Assembly (NCBI GenBank): GCA_017979445.1
Contig: CM030718.1
Span: 25,663,021-25,727,020 of the forward strand
DNA from: Akebia trifoliata
Lineage: Eukaryota > Streptophyta > Magnoliopsida > Ranunculales > Lardizabalaceae
DNA length: 64,000 bases
Reading direction: 5' to 3'
Below are positions 12,201 through 22,868 of the stretch, piece by piece. The translations under genes and the position numbers were made by a program. The first letter of the stretch is position 1; every line of letters begins with the position of its first letter. The notes beneath the pieces are model-generated. The model saw only the letters and a list, made by a program, of their open reading frames with translations, did not search any database and had not been told where the DNA came from.

Positions 12201-14359
12201 TTACATTATAGAACATGCGTTCGGATTCTCGTCACTAAACATTTGGGGTGCGTGTACGTATTCCACTACGTATCCGTGTCCGTACCCGTACCCATGTCCG
12301 TACCCGGGCCCAGGTCCATAATAGTCCATTTTGTTTCCTTCAGCCTTGTTTGATTCCTCTTTCTTTCCTCCATCACCACCACCTCCTTCTTTCTTCTCTC
12401 CTCCATCACTCTTCTTCTTCTCTCCTCCACTCTCTTTGTCCTTCTCTTTCTCTTTCTCTTTCTCTTTCTTCTCTCCTTCATCTTTCTTAGCTGGAACTAT
12501 TTCAACTGTTCTCTTTAGCTTCTCTTTCAAGTAAACTGGAAGGGTTTTAACGTCCATTGTTCCCTTCACCGTTACTAGATCCTTCTGTGCGTCTACACTC
12601 ACGTTCTGAACTCCTGTAACATCGTTAAGTTTCCGTTAAATCAGTTGGTAATACAGAAAAGAAAAGTCAAAAGTACCCTCAAAATAGTTTCTAAAACTAA
12701 TACTTAATTGGGTATTTCGAGAACACTAAAAAGTATCTCAGCTTTTTTGAGAGCTTCCATTGCCACACCAACTTTTGCCAAGAGCACTCATGCATCAATT
12801 CCTTGTTGACTGGGCTGCTTTTAGTAAACGTTCATGTGGAAATATAACTTCTCTCTTCTCAAAGAAAAAAGTAGTCTAGAAAGGTTGAAAAAATCAATTT
12901 CGTGGAAATATAATTTCTCTTTTTTCAAGGAAAAAATAAGTCTAGAAAGGTCGAAAAAATCAATTTCGTTGACTATAAATTGGGAAAAAAAATCGAAGTG
13001 AAGGGCGGGCGAGGGAACGAAGTCCACTTTGTAATTAAATGCAGGAATTTTCAATGATATTTAAAATTAAAGTTTAAATTCCTTATATTAAGAAATAAAT
13101 AACTAAATTAATTAAGATTGATTAATTAAACTCACCTTTAATCTTGTAAATAATTTTGCGTATCTTTTGGATGCATCCCTCGCAATGCAATCGAATCTTG
13201 AGAACCACTGTAGTTGCTGTTGGCTTTAATATAATCAAAATAAAATCAGAATTAATTCAAAAATCAAAATTACAATCGTTAAAATACGCCTAAAAAATTG
13301 GTTTATGCTAAAATGCGCCTCAACATGTCTCTTTGATTCAAGTCCAACAGAGAACAATGAGATAGAGACATGTGAGAAGAATATACAGATTACCTAGAGA
13401 ACCTATTTCCCCTTTTCATAAACAGAGATCAAAAAAGCATAAAAGGAAACCGGTTGTTTAGGTAATTTGAATTTCTTATCCAACTTTTAATATTTCTTTG
13501 CTTGGTTCGTTGGAGAAGAGTGGAGACTAGAATTTTTCTATGGCGCATGATAGTAAGACATATATATTAGACGGCGCACGTTAATTATACCTCTTTGTTT
13601 TTCTTCTCGTCTGTCTTTTTGTCTGATTTCTCTTCAGGTTTCTTCTTATCGTCTCCTTCTTTGTCCTTCTTGGGTAGAGGAGAGATGAGTTCAACCTTCT
13701 TCTTCGTCTTCTCTTGAACTCTGTCTCGAAGCTTCATTGGATCTACTTTCCCTTTCACCGTTAATTTGTTTGTAGTACTGTCTCCTTGCACATCTTCAAC
13801 TCCTTCACCATCATCATCAACAACAACACAGAACCAAAAACAAATCAGAAAAAAGAATTATGCTAACGTGCGCCATGGAATCGCACACGAAGAACAATGG
13901 TGATGGCGATTTCTTCTAATGTGCGCACTTCAGATCATCAAACACACGAAATTATCAGAAAATGAAGATCGAAACAAAATCCTAAAAATCATTTAGATCT
14001 CCATTAAAAAAAATGAAAAACATTGAGAAAGTGAGAATCAGATTAGATTACGGAAGTTTTTATTGGATTAATTTTAGAAATTAAAATAAAAAATACCTTT
14101 GAAACCTTTGACAGATCGTTTGACTTTCTTGGCGCAGCCTTCGCAATGCATATCGACCTTCAAAACAACTGTAACGATTCCATCATCTTTCTTCCCTCCA
14201 TCGCCTCCTTTCTTCTCCTCGTTCTTCTTCTCGCCTTCCTTCTGCAACAAAAAAAAAAACAAAGAATGAAAAAATCGCCGATTATTTCGAGAGTCTTAAC
14301 AGGTTAAAGAGAAGAATCAATCGCGATTAATCAGGAAACTACGAGCTCACCTCGCCCAT
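12201..14359 (-). CDS. Heavy-metal-associated isoprenylated plant protein (HIPP), two HMA domains
   Basis: Five exons read on the minus strand: 14351-14359, 14097-14241, 13591-13802, 13136-13223 and 12201-12613, totalling 867 nt (288 residues plus TAA). All introns are GT-AG and the reading frame is continuous across every junction (phases 0, 1, 0, 1). The first coding exon holds only Met-Gly-Glu; I chose this ATG because it is the only in-frame start upstream of exon 2. HMA domain 1 (about residues 25-90) carries MHCEGC with Cys36 and Cys39. HMA domain 2 (about 128-190) carries LHCEGC with Cys136 and Cys139. Lys/Glu-rich linkers follow each domain. The tail is Gly-Tyr-His-rich and ends in the CaaX box CSIM, so Cys285 is the expected farnesylation site. 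HIPPs bind metal ions through CxxC and associate with membranes or nuclei through the lipid. The layout resembles the Arabidopsis ATFP3/HIPP7 group; exact orthology is not established. Intron 4 carries half of an H4 MITE. Confidence 0.93.
12749..12838. repeat. H4 MITE fragment in HIPP intron 4
   Basis: 'gagagcttccattgccacac' followed by 'caacttttgccaagagcac' matches the arm of the H4 family and lies wholly inside intron 4 of the HIPP gene. The right arm is degenerate. Confidence 0.45.
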
Positions 14360-14485
14360 GCCTTTTGGTTTTTTCCAATCTGAAATCAGAAAATGGAGTT
14401 AACAAGGCAAACTTGGGGAATAAATAGGCGAGTGAGTTATGGAGATGATGTATGTATGTATGGTTGGTTGATGTGGTTATGGTGA

Positions 14486-14494
14486 CATATATAG
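14486..14494 (-). promoter_or_regulatory. Probable TATA box of the HIPP gene
   Basis: On the minus strand this reads CTATATATG, about 130 bp upstream of the start codon, which would give a 5' leader of roughly 100 nt. Position and composition fit a plant core promoter. Confidence 0.55.
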
Positions 14495-14581
14495 ATGGAT
14501 GATGGTGATGACTGATGTCATGATATGGTTCTGCCGCCTGGCTGTACTAAGGGCTGTTTGAACCCACGGTGTCGTTTCGCT

Positions 14582-14587
14582 CACGTG
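14582..14587. promoter_or_regulatory. G-box upstream of HIPP
   Basis: A palindromic CACGTG lies about 225 bp upstream of the HIPP start codon. G-boxes bind bHLH and bZIP factors, including light- and ABA-responsive ones. Whether it is used here is unknown. Confidence 0.4.
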
Positions 14588-14685
14588 GTTTTACTTTGAA
14601 TATGACACGCGCATGTGCCTTATATTCGTCGAATGACCGATTTACCCTCTCTTCTAAGTTCCTGGGAAGGTTGAAAGGTTAAAAT

Positions 14686-14809
14686 AGAGAGCTACTATTT
14701 CCACACCAACTTTTACTAATACCATACCACTTCTTATATAAATCATCCAAAAATTGCACGCAATGTGCGCGGCGTTAGTAAACATTGGTGTGGTAATAGC
14801 AAATCTCTT
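14686..14809. mobile_element. MITE family H4
   Basis: Complete 124-bp copy. Left arm 'agagagctactatttccac' then 'accaacttttactaatacc'; right arm 'cgttagtaaacattggtg' then 'tggtaatagcaaatctctt'. The arms are inverted repeats. It lies just upstream of the HIPP promoter. Confidence 0.65.
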
Positions 14810-14919
14810 AAAATAACATCTTCAAAGTTCAAACTTCATAAGTCTCGTATTTTGAAGTAAACCAAAGTAAACAAATAGATATAAAATCATACCAAAACTG
14901 AAGGAGTCTCTATTTATTA

Positions 14920-15310
14920 AAAAAAAAGGCTTTTTTATTTTTATTTTTATTGACGATTAAAAAACACGATTTTTTTATTTGTAACAAAAAAAACCTCATT
15001 TTATTTCTTCTTTTTTTTTTTTCTAAGAAAAATAAATAAATTAAACACTTTTCTTCTTTTTAAATGTGGGATTTGATACATAATATAATTTATTGATTCA
15101 TAAATGAAAAAATATGGGATTTTATGATAATAAATTTTCATTAGATATATATTTTCATAATTTTCATATATATATATATATATATATATAATCTTTTATG
15201 TTCATCATTTTTTCTTGTCTTTTTTTTTTAATATCATTTTCAATGTTTTTTTCTGAAGTTTTTTCTTGTTGTTTTAAACCCGCTCCCCGACTTTGTGTTT
15301 TTATCAAAAA
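14920..15310. repeat. Dispersed AT-rich repeat shared with 6060-6370
   Basis: Shares 'attcataaatgaaaaaatatg', 'gataataaattttcattag' and 'ctgaagttttttcttg' with 6060-6370. Includes an (AT)n tract at 15168-15191. No coding capacity. Confidence 0.4.
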
Positions 15311-15345
15311 AAGTTGATTTTTTTTGGGATATTATTATTGGATTA

Positions 15346-15462
15346 TTAAAATTTCTATTTTCACAATAACTTTTACTAATACACCCCGAGATATGTGTTA
15401 GATCTTTATTGGTCTTGTAGGCATGGGGGTGTTATAACTAAAAATTGGTGTGGCCTTTTTTC
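15346..15462. mobile_element. MITE family H4, degenerate
   Basis: Left arm 'tttctattttcacaataac' then 'ttttactaatacacccc'; right arm 'gggggtgttataactaaaaa' then 'ttggtgtggcc'. Inverted and about 117 bp. Confidence 0.5.
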
Positions 15463-15529
15463 TTCTTAGCAAAAATATTTAGTTAAATATTCAATTTCAT
15501 AATTATTTATCTTTACCAAAAATAATTAT

Positions 15530-15690
15530 ATAAATGATGAGTCTTGATGAATGCATGTGGTCATGATATGCGGTTGATATGGCAAGGTCACAGAACCATG
15601 GATCATTTTCATCGAGATACACAAGAAAAGATGTGTGGTTCTGTGCTCTTGGCATGTCAACCGTGTACCAAGACTGCGTGCATTCATCAT
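15530..15690. mobile_element. Hairpin MITE
   Basis: The left arm ('gatgaatgcatgtggtc', 'ggttgatatggcaaggtcac', 'agaaccatggatc') pairs with the right arm ('gatgtgtggttctgtg', 'ttggcatgtcaaccgtg', 'gtgcattcatc'). The central 'acagaacca' stem recurs in the hairpin at 23440-23610. Confidence 0.6.
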
Positions 15691-15856
15691 TATTCATAAA
15701 TCATATGTTGGCAATTTAATTTATTTACCCTTGTGAACCTCTTTTTAAATCAAGGGCATAAATCTAAAATCATTAAATAGTCTGTACAGGTAGACACCAA
15801 CAGTACATCAGCTTAGATTACCATTTATATATATATATATATTATATATATATATA

Positions 15857-16227
15857 GGGAGGGGTTCGACGGACGTTTTGGAAAACGTCTTGGAAAACGT
15901 CTTGGAAAACCACGTTTTGGAGACGTTAGATGCTGTGAAACGGACGCTTCAGATGCTGTGAAACGTCACTTCAACGAAAAAAACAAATTTTCGTTATTTT
16001 CCAACGGACTCCCTCTAGTTTTCAAACATTTGTCTTTGTCCCCTCTCTTTCATTTAAACTCGACAGAAGTGATGCAAACACATCTCTTTCGTTGGAAAAT
16101 AACGAAAATTTGTTTCTTTCGTTGAAGTGAAGTTTCACAGCATTTGAAGCGTCCGTTTCACAGTATCTAACGTCTCCAAAACGTGATTTTCCAAGACGTT
16201 TTCCAACACGTCTGTCGAACCCCTCCC
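15857..16227. mobile_element. 371-bp near-perfect palindromic MITE
   Basis: Starts 'gggaggggttcgacggacg' and ends 'cgtctgtcgaacccctccc'. The arms run inward for about 160 bp each ('aacgtctccaaaacgtg' against 'cacgttttggagacgtt', 'cgttattttccaacg' against 'cgttggaaaataacg'). Flanked on both sides by (TA)n, compatible with a TA target site. No coding sequence. Confidence 0.8.
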
Positions 16228-16338
16228 ATATATATATATATAATTGAAAAATGTATTTCCTTTGATAAATATTTTAAAAGAATAATTGATTCGGTAATAA
16301 GGTCAAAATATATAATTATTTAAGTAATAGGTGGGGAT

Positions 16339-16530
16339 CATGGTTTTAAATCTGATACATCTTGGTATCATCCATCAACGAGACGGATAGATGATTCAAA
16401 TGTATCTGACGAGATTTAAAATCATGGTTCAGTTGTATCATTGTTGAATGAGACAACTCAAATGTATCGGAAAACTTATTCGAGAGACGGGACAAGATGT
16501 GAAAATGAGTTTTAAAACCATGGTTGGGAT
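16339..16530. mobile_element. MITE family H5
   Basis: Bounded by 'catggttttaaatctgata' and 'gagttttaaaaccatgg', with an internal second end 'gagatttaaaatcatgg', so one copy may be nested in or tandem with another. Confidence 0.5.
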
Positions 16531-16682
16531 CCTTAGACTCATAAAAACATGCTATCAATTGTTAAAACAAGAAATCCAATGGCCTAGATTCAATATTAGG
16601 ATGCTTGATGTATCCTTGGCACGGGTAATTCATCCCAGTCAAGGGATTTCCAGTTTTAATTCTTGGGATTGCATATTTTTAT

Positions 16683-16803
16683 AGAGAGATTCTATTGTCG
16701 CACCAAAGTTTACTAACACCACCCCATTCATATGTAAATCATCAAAGAATTAGATAACATTGGGGTGGCATTAGAAAAAGTTGGTGTGGCAATAAAAGCT
16801 CTC
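16683..16803. mobile_element. MITE family H4
   Basis: 121 bp. Left 'agagagattctattgtcgc', right 'ttggtgtggcaataaaagc' then 'tctc'. Inner arms 'ctaacaccacccc' and 'ggggtggcattag' pair. Confidence 0.6.
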
Positions 16804-16954
16804 ATTTTTTTTATTAATCATTTTTCCTCCATGGATGGGCATTATTGTGATTAGGGAAAGTTTTACAAGCATTGATAATCATTTATTCTCATTATTAATA
16901 TTATTATTTTTTATTGAAAAATATAAATTATTTTAAAATAATAATATTTTTTTA

Positions 16955-17036
16955 TGGGTAAGCTAGACTTGAACCCATGTACTCAAAGCTGCTTTGGAAT
17001 GTGTCAAACCAACTAAGCTATAGGTCTAAGGCTAAT
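16955..17036 (-). repeat. tRNA-derived SINE-like sequence
   Basis: On the minus strand it has an A-box 'tagcttagttgg' matching the Pol III consensus and, 45 bp on, a B-box 'gggttcaagtct'. The acceptor stem does not pair well and the 3' side continues into AT-rich DNA, so this is a SINE head or tRNA pseudogene, not a tRNA gene. Related B-box text occurs near 23990-24045 and 40764-40815. Confidence 0.5.
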
Positions 17037-17049
17037 AATAACATATTTA

Positions 17050-17232
17050 TAGGACTAATAATTTTCTGACGCCCCTCTCCAACCCACGCCCCTATGCCCT
17101 CATCAAAGAACCGTAGATCATTTGCTTTGGTATATACACCTAATCATAAATCTTTTCTTGTATATCTTCAGGCAAATGATCTATGATTCTGTAACGGGGG
17201 CGTGTGTCAGAGGGTGTGTCGTATTATCACAA
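17050..17232. mobile_element. Hairpin MITE, family H2
   Basis: Ends 'aattttctgacgcccctc' and 'gagggtgtgtcgtattatc'. Inner stem 'gaaccgtagatcatttgc' pairs with 'gcaaatgatctatgattc'. Confidence 0.65.
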
Positions 17233-17428
17233 TTGCACTTATAATGATGATAAATGACATAAAAAAAATCTTGACAATGTCATTGAGAAGATGACCATCT
17301 GGTTGACCATGACACAATGCCAATATGTGGCTTCAATGATGATTGATAATGTTTCGTACTCGAAACATCTCCCATAGCATTGTGACTATGGCCCAATGTG
17401 ATAAAATAAGGGATTTGAAAATCCATAA

Positions 17429-17712
17429 GAGTCGTGCTGGAGTAACCTCAAGATTTTATCTCATATTGCACATCCTGACGTGAAAGTGTGTAGGAACCAT
17501 AGATGCTTTTTGACTTGTATCTGGATGAAAAGCATCTATGGTTCTTATCGACTTTCAAGTCAGGATGTGCAATATGAGGTCTAATCTTGAGGTCAAAAGA
17601 GTTGTATTGGAAGGACCTCAAGATTGCAGTAAAAAAGCATCTATGGTTCTTACACACTTTCACGTCAGGATGTACGATATGAGAGACAATCTTAAGGTCA
17701 CTTCATCATTAT
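17429..17712. mobile_element. Hairpin MITE, family H1, one and a half copies
   Basis: The H1 arm 'gtgctggagtaacctcaag' is followed by a complete hairpin, then a second 'ggaaggacctcaagattg' with only the right half ('aaagcatctatggttctta', 'cacgtcaggatgt'). The structure suggests internal duplication or insertion of one copy next to another. Confidence 0.65.
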
Positions 17713-18195
17713 TCAATTCATAAATAACTTACTAGATTAGACAAAGATACAAAATCTCAAAGAGAATAAACTATCATGGAGAGGTCTCTGAAGTATATAA
17801 AATGGCTTGTATATGACTATTTTAAATTAAGAAGGCAAAGATGACTGGTTTAGGAAAGACAAACATGGTCCTTTGGGCTTTTGGCTTGAAGTTGGAGAAG
17901 AGGCCATTTATGTCATTTTTCATGTGCCCTTAAGAGAAGACCAGTCCTACAAAGTCATATATAAAAATATTTATATTAGAAAATATTGTAAATAATCGAA
18001 CAGCCCAATGGACCAAGATCCCAAACCCATCCCAAAATATTAATTGAGTCTGGCCCAGCCCAATACCCAAACAGGGCTAATAACACGATCCAGGCATGGT
18101 CCATACTAGGCTAGGCCAAAACCCAACCCATTGACAACCCTACTTAATCGAGAAAGGTGGGGAAGGTGCATTTGATATGCTAAAATTACAAGATC
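17713..18195. other. Noncoding stretch with an hAT-like fragment
   Basis: No gene seen. About 18000-18146 carries 'agcccaatggaccaag' to 'acccattgacaacccta', the right part of the TAGGG-type family. The left end is missing. Confidence 0.4.
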
Positions 18196-18373
18196 AGTGC
18201 TAGAGTGACCTGAGGATTGTACATCACATCGCACTTTCCTTGTGTGGAAGTGTGTAGAAACCATAGATTCTTTTTCACTCGTATCTCGATGAAAAACATC
18301 TATGGCTTTTAGATACTTTCATGTTAGGAAAGTGCGATGTGAGGTATTATTTTGAGGTCACTTCAGCATTATT
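18196..18373. mobile_element. Hairpin MITE, family H1
   Basis: Left arm 'gtgctagagtgacctgagg' with 'catcgcactttccttgtg'; right arm 'taggaaagtgcgatgtgagg' with 'gaggtcacttcagcattat'. About 178 bp. Confidence 0.65.
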
Positions 18374-18689
18374 CTTTAACAATATGGCGGCATGGATTAG
18401 TGGTTCTAAAGCTTTGCATTAATAGTTTGGGGAGCGAAAATGACCGAGAAAAAATGTATCAAAATATTAGATGGTGAAAAGTAAAGAAAGAAATTTATTA
18501 TTGCGTATGAAAAATGTGATTTTCAGTTGTATATTGGGCATTTTCCCTAGAATTCATTTTGTCATAATTTTAACTATTTTAAGTATTTTCAAATACAAAG
18601 TGGTTTTAACTGTTTCAAATACAAAGTAATTTTTTACCTTTTAACCATTTTGACTATATCTAACAAATAAGTGATGAGTGTTTAACTTA

Positions 18690-19110
18690 TTCTCTAAAAT
18701 ATTTAGTCACACATCGACTATGAGAAAGACTAGTTATGTCTTTATATAGTATCTTACTTTACTTGTGTGGTAAGGTTAGAAAGGATAAGTGGAAACCCAC
18801 GTGCGTACGAGGACTCAAGAGGAAAATCCAAGGTTTCAATTGAAATTTGAATCTACTGATCCAAAAACCTTAATGCGTGCATATAGGTATGACATGAGAG
18901 CAGGGGGGTGGTGCAAATCCTTGTTCTCTAGTCTCTTGGCAGTTAAACCCTTAGTCTATAAAATCAAGTTTCCTCTAATACAATACATACACATAACTTT
19001 CTGTTCTTAAATTGTCTTAAAATTACTTCATCTTCTTCAATAAAGAGCAATCTGAGCTATCTTAGGTGCACTCACTCCTAATGAGTTGAGATAATTTCTA
19101 GGTTTATGAC
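18690..19110 (+). repeat. Possible degraded solo LTR
   Basis: Contains 'tagtcacacatcgac', a TATA-like 'tctttatatagta', then 'aaaaccttaatgcgtgcat', similar to 41540-41870 ('tagtctcatatc', 'ttcttatatagaaac', 'aaaaccttagtgcgtgtat'). The order of motifs fits LTR U3/R regions. No ends or target duplication identified. Confidence 0.3.
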
Positions 19111-19644
19111 ACCATTGCACCCTTACACATAAGCCCCATCATTCAAGGACATCAATGCAAGAGCCAACTAGTTTAAAATAAAATAAAAATTTACTTAACT
19201 CATTAAGAACAAACATGATACCAGAGACCTCAGTTCAACTCCTGCTAGCACCAAGTTACTTAACTCATTAAAAACAAGCTTACTGATAAAAAATAAAATA
19301 AAAAGATGAAGAATTGTTCCTCGTTGTGATACATAAATGGAAAGTCCAACATCTGACTCCTGAATGTCCAAGCGACGCGAAAAATTGTGATTTCATCGCC
19401 TACTACCATATATAGTTTCTTTAATAACTAAAGAAATAAAATGAATACTTGTATAATCTTGATAACATTTTTCTTTTATTCGATAAAACTTCCTAGGCAA
19501 ACAAATTATAACCTTAAAAACAAAGATAATTTCATTTCCCACCAAAACTTCAACCTTAAGAAGCAACAAAAATGTAAACAACACTTTCAAGTTTTATAAA
19601 AATAAAATCACACATTTACCTTCATTGATTTTACAAATTCCAAA

Positions 19645-20010
19645 ATATAACTAACGGGTCTCTAAGAAAATTTTCTTTTTCCTCTTATCTCAACCGTCTA
19701 TTTAATATAGTTGCAACAATTGCAATTATATTAATGCCTTCTTTATATGTTTCTCCACTCATCGTTTTCATGTCTTCTTCATCTTCTTGGTACCACTATC
19801 ATCAAAGATCTAGAGTTAGGTAGGACATCAATTTATTGTATTCTTGTGACTTATACGTGAACACGTCTTAACTTCACATATCAATCCTACTCTTATTAGC
19901 CAAGTTGTTTAGAAGAATCTATGCCCTGCCCTTTTCTCTTCATTTAAGCCATATTGATTGAAGTGAGAGCCTTTCCCTCCATCCTTTTCTTACCTATATA
20001 ATGGTCCATT
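19645..20010. repeat. Duplicated noncoding block, partner at 38755-39170
   Basis: Shares 'taacgggtctctaagaaaat', 'cttcatcttcttggtacca', 'aggtaggacatcaatttat' and 'tttccctccatcc' in the same order with 38755-39170. This links the region upstream of unit 1 with the region between units 1 and 2. No coding content. Confidence 0.6.
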
Positions 20011-20204
20011 GAATTCAATTTTTTTAAAATAAAATAGTTTTTTATTTTCTTATAAAGTGATCAATAGATGCTAAGTTACAAAATCATATTTTCTTAGAAG
20101 ACCATAAACATTTTATATCAAAATACTTCAGACCCTATTGTTTCGATCAAATTTTCATAAATGTGGCTGAGATTTTCAAATATTTGACGAAACTGAGGTT
20201 TGAT

Positions 20205-20385
20205 AAGCTCCTTAGGAAGGGTAGGTCAAGTGTTTGAAACCCCACAAAGCAATGAATTCCTTAGGACCACCCTCCAAGATTCGGTTGACTCTCGACTCAA
20301 CCATTTGGACGTGGACAGTGCATGTGACCGTGGGATTAGTCTTACCCAAAGGATGAGGATACCCATGATAAACTCTAAAAAAAAA
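20205..20385 (+). repeat. SINE-like dispersed repeat, copy 2
   Basis: Partner of 1255-1440: 'gggtaggtcaagtgtttg', 'aaccccacaaagcaatg', 'gattcggttgactc', 'gtgggattagtcttaccc', then a poly-A tract (20379-20393). The poly-A end supports a retroposed short element. Confidence 0.45.
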
Positions 20386-20756
20386 AAAAAAAACTGCTCG
20401 ATCATTCCCATTTGACTATTTTGCCTTATTAGTGCACTTGCCAGAGTCAACTCGATCTTTGATGAATTTTAATTTTAAAAGAGAGTTATTATTGTCACAC
20501 CAACTTTTACTAACTCCACACCAACCGTGTGCAATTCTCTATTGATTTAACATATTAAAAAATTTGGTGATTTCTTACTGTTGGCTTGAGTATTTCTTGT
20601 ATATTTCACAAGATTATTCCGATGAATTTGGCCCATGGTCCATTTTTAAATCCACAAAGAGCCAACTAATTGAAATTATCAAGGCCCTCAAGATTATGTT
20701 TCAAGGAAAATCCCGAATTAGTGAGAGCTAATCCATGTCGTTATGCAATCTTTTAA

Positions 20757-21132
20757 AGAGAGCTGCTATTGGCCCTCCAACTTTTACTTATTACACCCCA
20801 ACTAAAAAAAAAAAAAAAGTCAATGGTTGAGAATAAGTAAAAATTGGTCTCTCCCTCCTCCTCCTCCTCTTCTTCTTCTTCTTCTTTTTTATTTTTTATT
20901 TTTTATTTTTAATATTTTTATTTGTTGGATTTAATATTTTATATGGGCCTAATCTTAGTTGTAAATGCTGAAGTGGTTTCAATGTGTTATAACACTTTGT
21001 AATGTTGAAATAATAACTTGAACCAAACTTTTGTAAAATTTGACTGGTGTGTTTTAATTTAATTAGGGTGTGAAATCATTTAAGAAATTGGAGAGTAATA
21101 AGTAAAAGTTGGGGTGTCAATAGAAGCTCTCT
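20757..21132. mobile_element. MITE family H4, long form
   Basis: 376 bp. Left arm 'agagagctgctattggcc' then 'ccaacttttacttattac'; right arm 'gtaataagtaaaagttggg' then 'gtgtcaatagaagctctct'. The inner DNA includes a C+T microsatellite (20850-20890). A separate single arm lies at 20480-20530. Confidence 0.65.
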
Positions 21133-21462
21133 TTTTTAATAATAATATATTTTTCGAAAAATTCTGATTTTCATACTTTAATGGATTATTTGTCGATGGC
21201 TCGAGAAGCAAAGCATCTGAACACAATTGTCATGCTAACTTCCCATGCACTTATAGTCTGGTTCGTAATTTTAAATTTAAAAATTATATTAAGCCACCAT
21301 TTTTTTTATTTTGTTTATAACACCAATTAATGGAATTACATGTTAAACACCAAATAAGTTATAGGAGCCCCAAAAAATTGCTTAAGACAAAAGAAAAGGA
21401 ATAATAGAGCAGCTACAATGATAGTTCAACAAACTCTATGATCTTTATAATTAGTTGTTTTT

Positions 21463-22415
21463 AAGGAAAATTACTTAAAAGGACTCTGACGAATGAATTT
21501 TTTTTTCTAATTAGTCCCTAAGTTTTAGGGCTTCTCTTAATAGTCTATTTAGTAAAACTTTTATTTTTAATCAATCCCTGAACCTCACAATTATCGTCCC
21601 AAAAAATTTGGATTTCTGGCATCCTAATTGAGTTTTAGAGACTCGATTCCAATGAAAATGATTTGAAAAGGAAGACGAAGTCATTTTCGAGCATTTTAAA
21701 GATATATGCAAGAAATTAGATTTTTTTTTTTCAAATTTTGTTGTACTTTCTTTTTGGATGAAAATCAATCAAGGATAATTCTTTTGATTTGAAATCATCT
21801 ACACAAGTCATTATGTCAAGTTTTTAGTCGATCTTTCCATGTATTTTAGTCATAAAAACTCGAAAAATAAAAACAAGCGGGTTTTTTCCAATGTCGAGTT
21901 CACCACTTTTTATTTTTGGGTTCAACATTTTTATTATTGAGTTTGATAATTTTTTTTTTTTAAAATTGTCAAACTCAACAATAAAAATTGGTGAGCTCGA
22001 CAATAAAAAACTGTGAGCTCGATAATAAATAAAATTGGCCAATTTGAGAATAAATAAAAATTGGTGAGTTCAACAATAAAAAGTTGTGAGCTTAACATTG
22101 TAATTTTTTTTGAATCTCGATTTTATTTTTTATTTTTTTTTAAAACATCAAAATAGATAATAAAAAAATACATCTAAATATTCAAAATTAAAAATATCAT
22201 TTTTATTCGTCATTCATTATAAAGAATCGTCGAAAATGATTGAAATTGCGGATGAAAAACCTAAGTATGTGAAGAAGATGAAAAAATGGTAGTTTAGATA
22301 TTTCAAAAAATATTATAACTTGAGATGGGGTTGATGGTTGTTAAGCAAGCGCTCAAAGTTCAGGGACTAATTAAAAGGAAATCCCTCCGCCAAGATCCTT
22401 TAAGTAATTTTCCCT
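21463..22415. mobile_element. Non-autonomous TIR element, about 950 bp
   Basis: Terminal inverted repeats of about 60 bp: left 'aaggaaaattacttaaaagg' ... 'aattagtccctaagtttt', right 'aaagttcagggactaatt' ... 'taagtaattttccctt'. A shorter relative is at 44100-44734. Interior holds an imperfect tandem of about 26 bp ('gtgagctcgacaataaaaa') at 21966-22096. No transposase seen. Confidence 0.6.
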
Positions 22416-22700
22416 TCTTTTTACCCTTAAAGAACTTTTGTTGATCATAAACCAAATGAAAAAGGCCAAGAAGGTAATAAAATGAAATGGAAAGAGGTGC
22501 CATCTTTAGAAAAAAAATAAAAAAGAATAGAATATCTATCAAATTTTACAAATATCTTTGTAAAAGATCTTAAAGACTCACCATACAAATAGGAAGTATC
22601 CAAGCTAGAGTCCCCACAAATTTCTTGCTCACAATCCATTAGATAGGATGAGCCTTTCCTTTAGGACAATCTTCTGGAATATTCCTTACCACAAACACTT

Positions 22701-22813
22701 TCCTTACTTAATAAGACCTTAAGTCTTATTAAGGACCGTTTTGCTCAAATGGATTATTACCACATTGGCAATCCACCACCACAACCCACTAGATATCATG
22801 GAAAAATTCAAAA

Positions 22814-22868
<55 letters not shown>

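Noticed and set aside
12248..12534. Open frames overlapping HIPP exon 5 in other frames
   Set aside because: Shadow frames of the Lys/Glu-rich coding exon, which is in frame with the HMA domains and the CaaX end.
16955..17036. Functional tRNA gene on the minus strand
   Set aside because: A- and B-boxes are present but the acceptor and anticodon stems do not form; better described as a SINE head or tRNA pseudogene.
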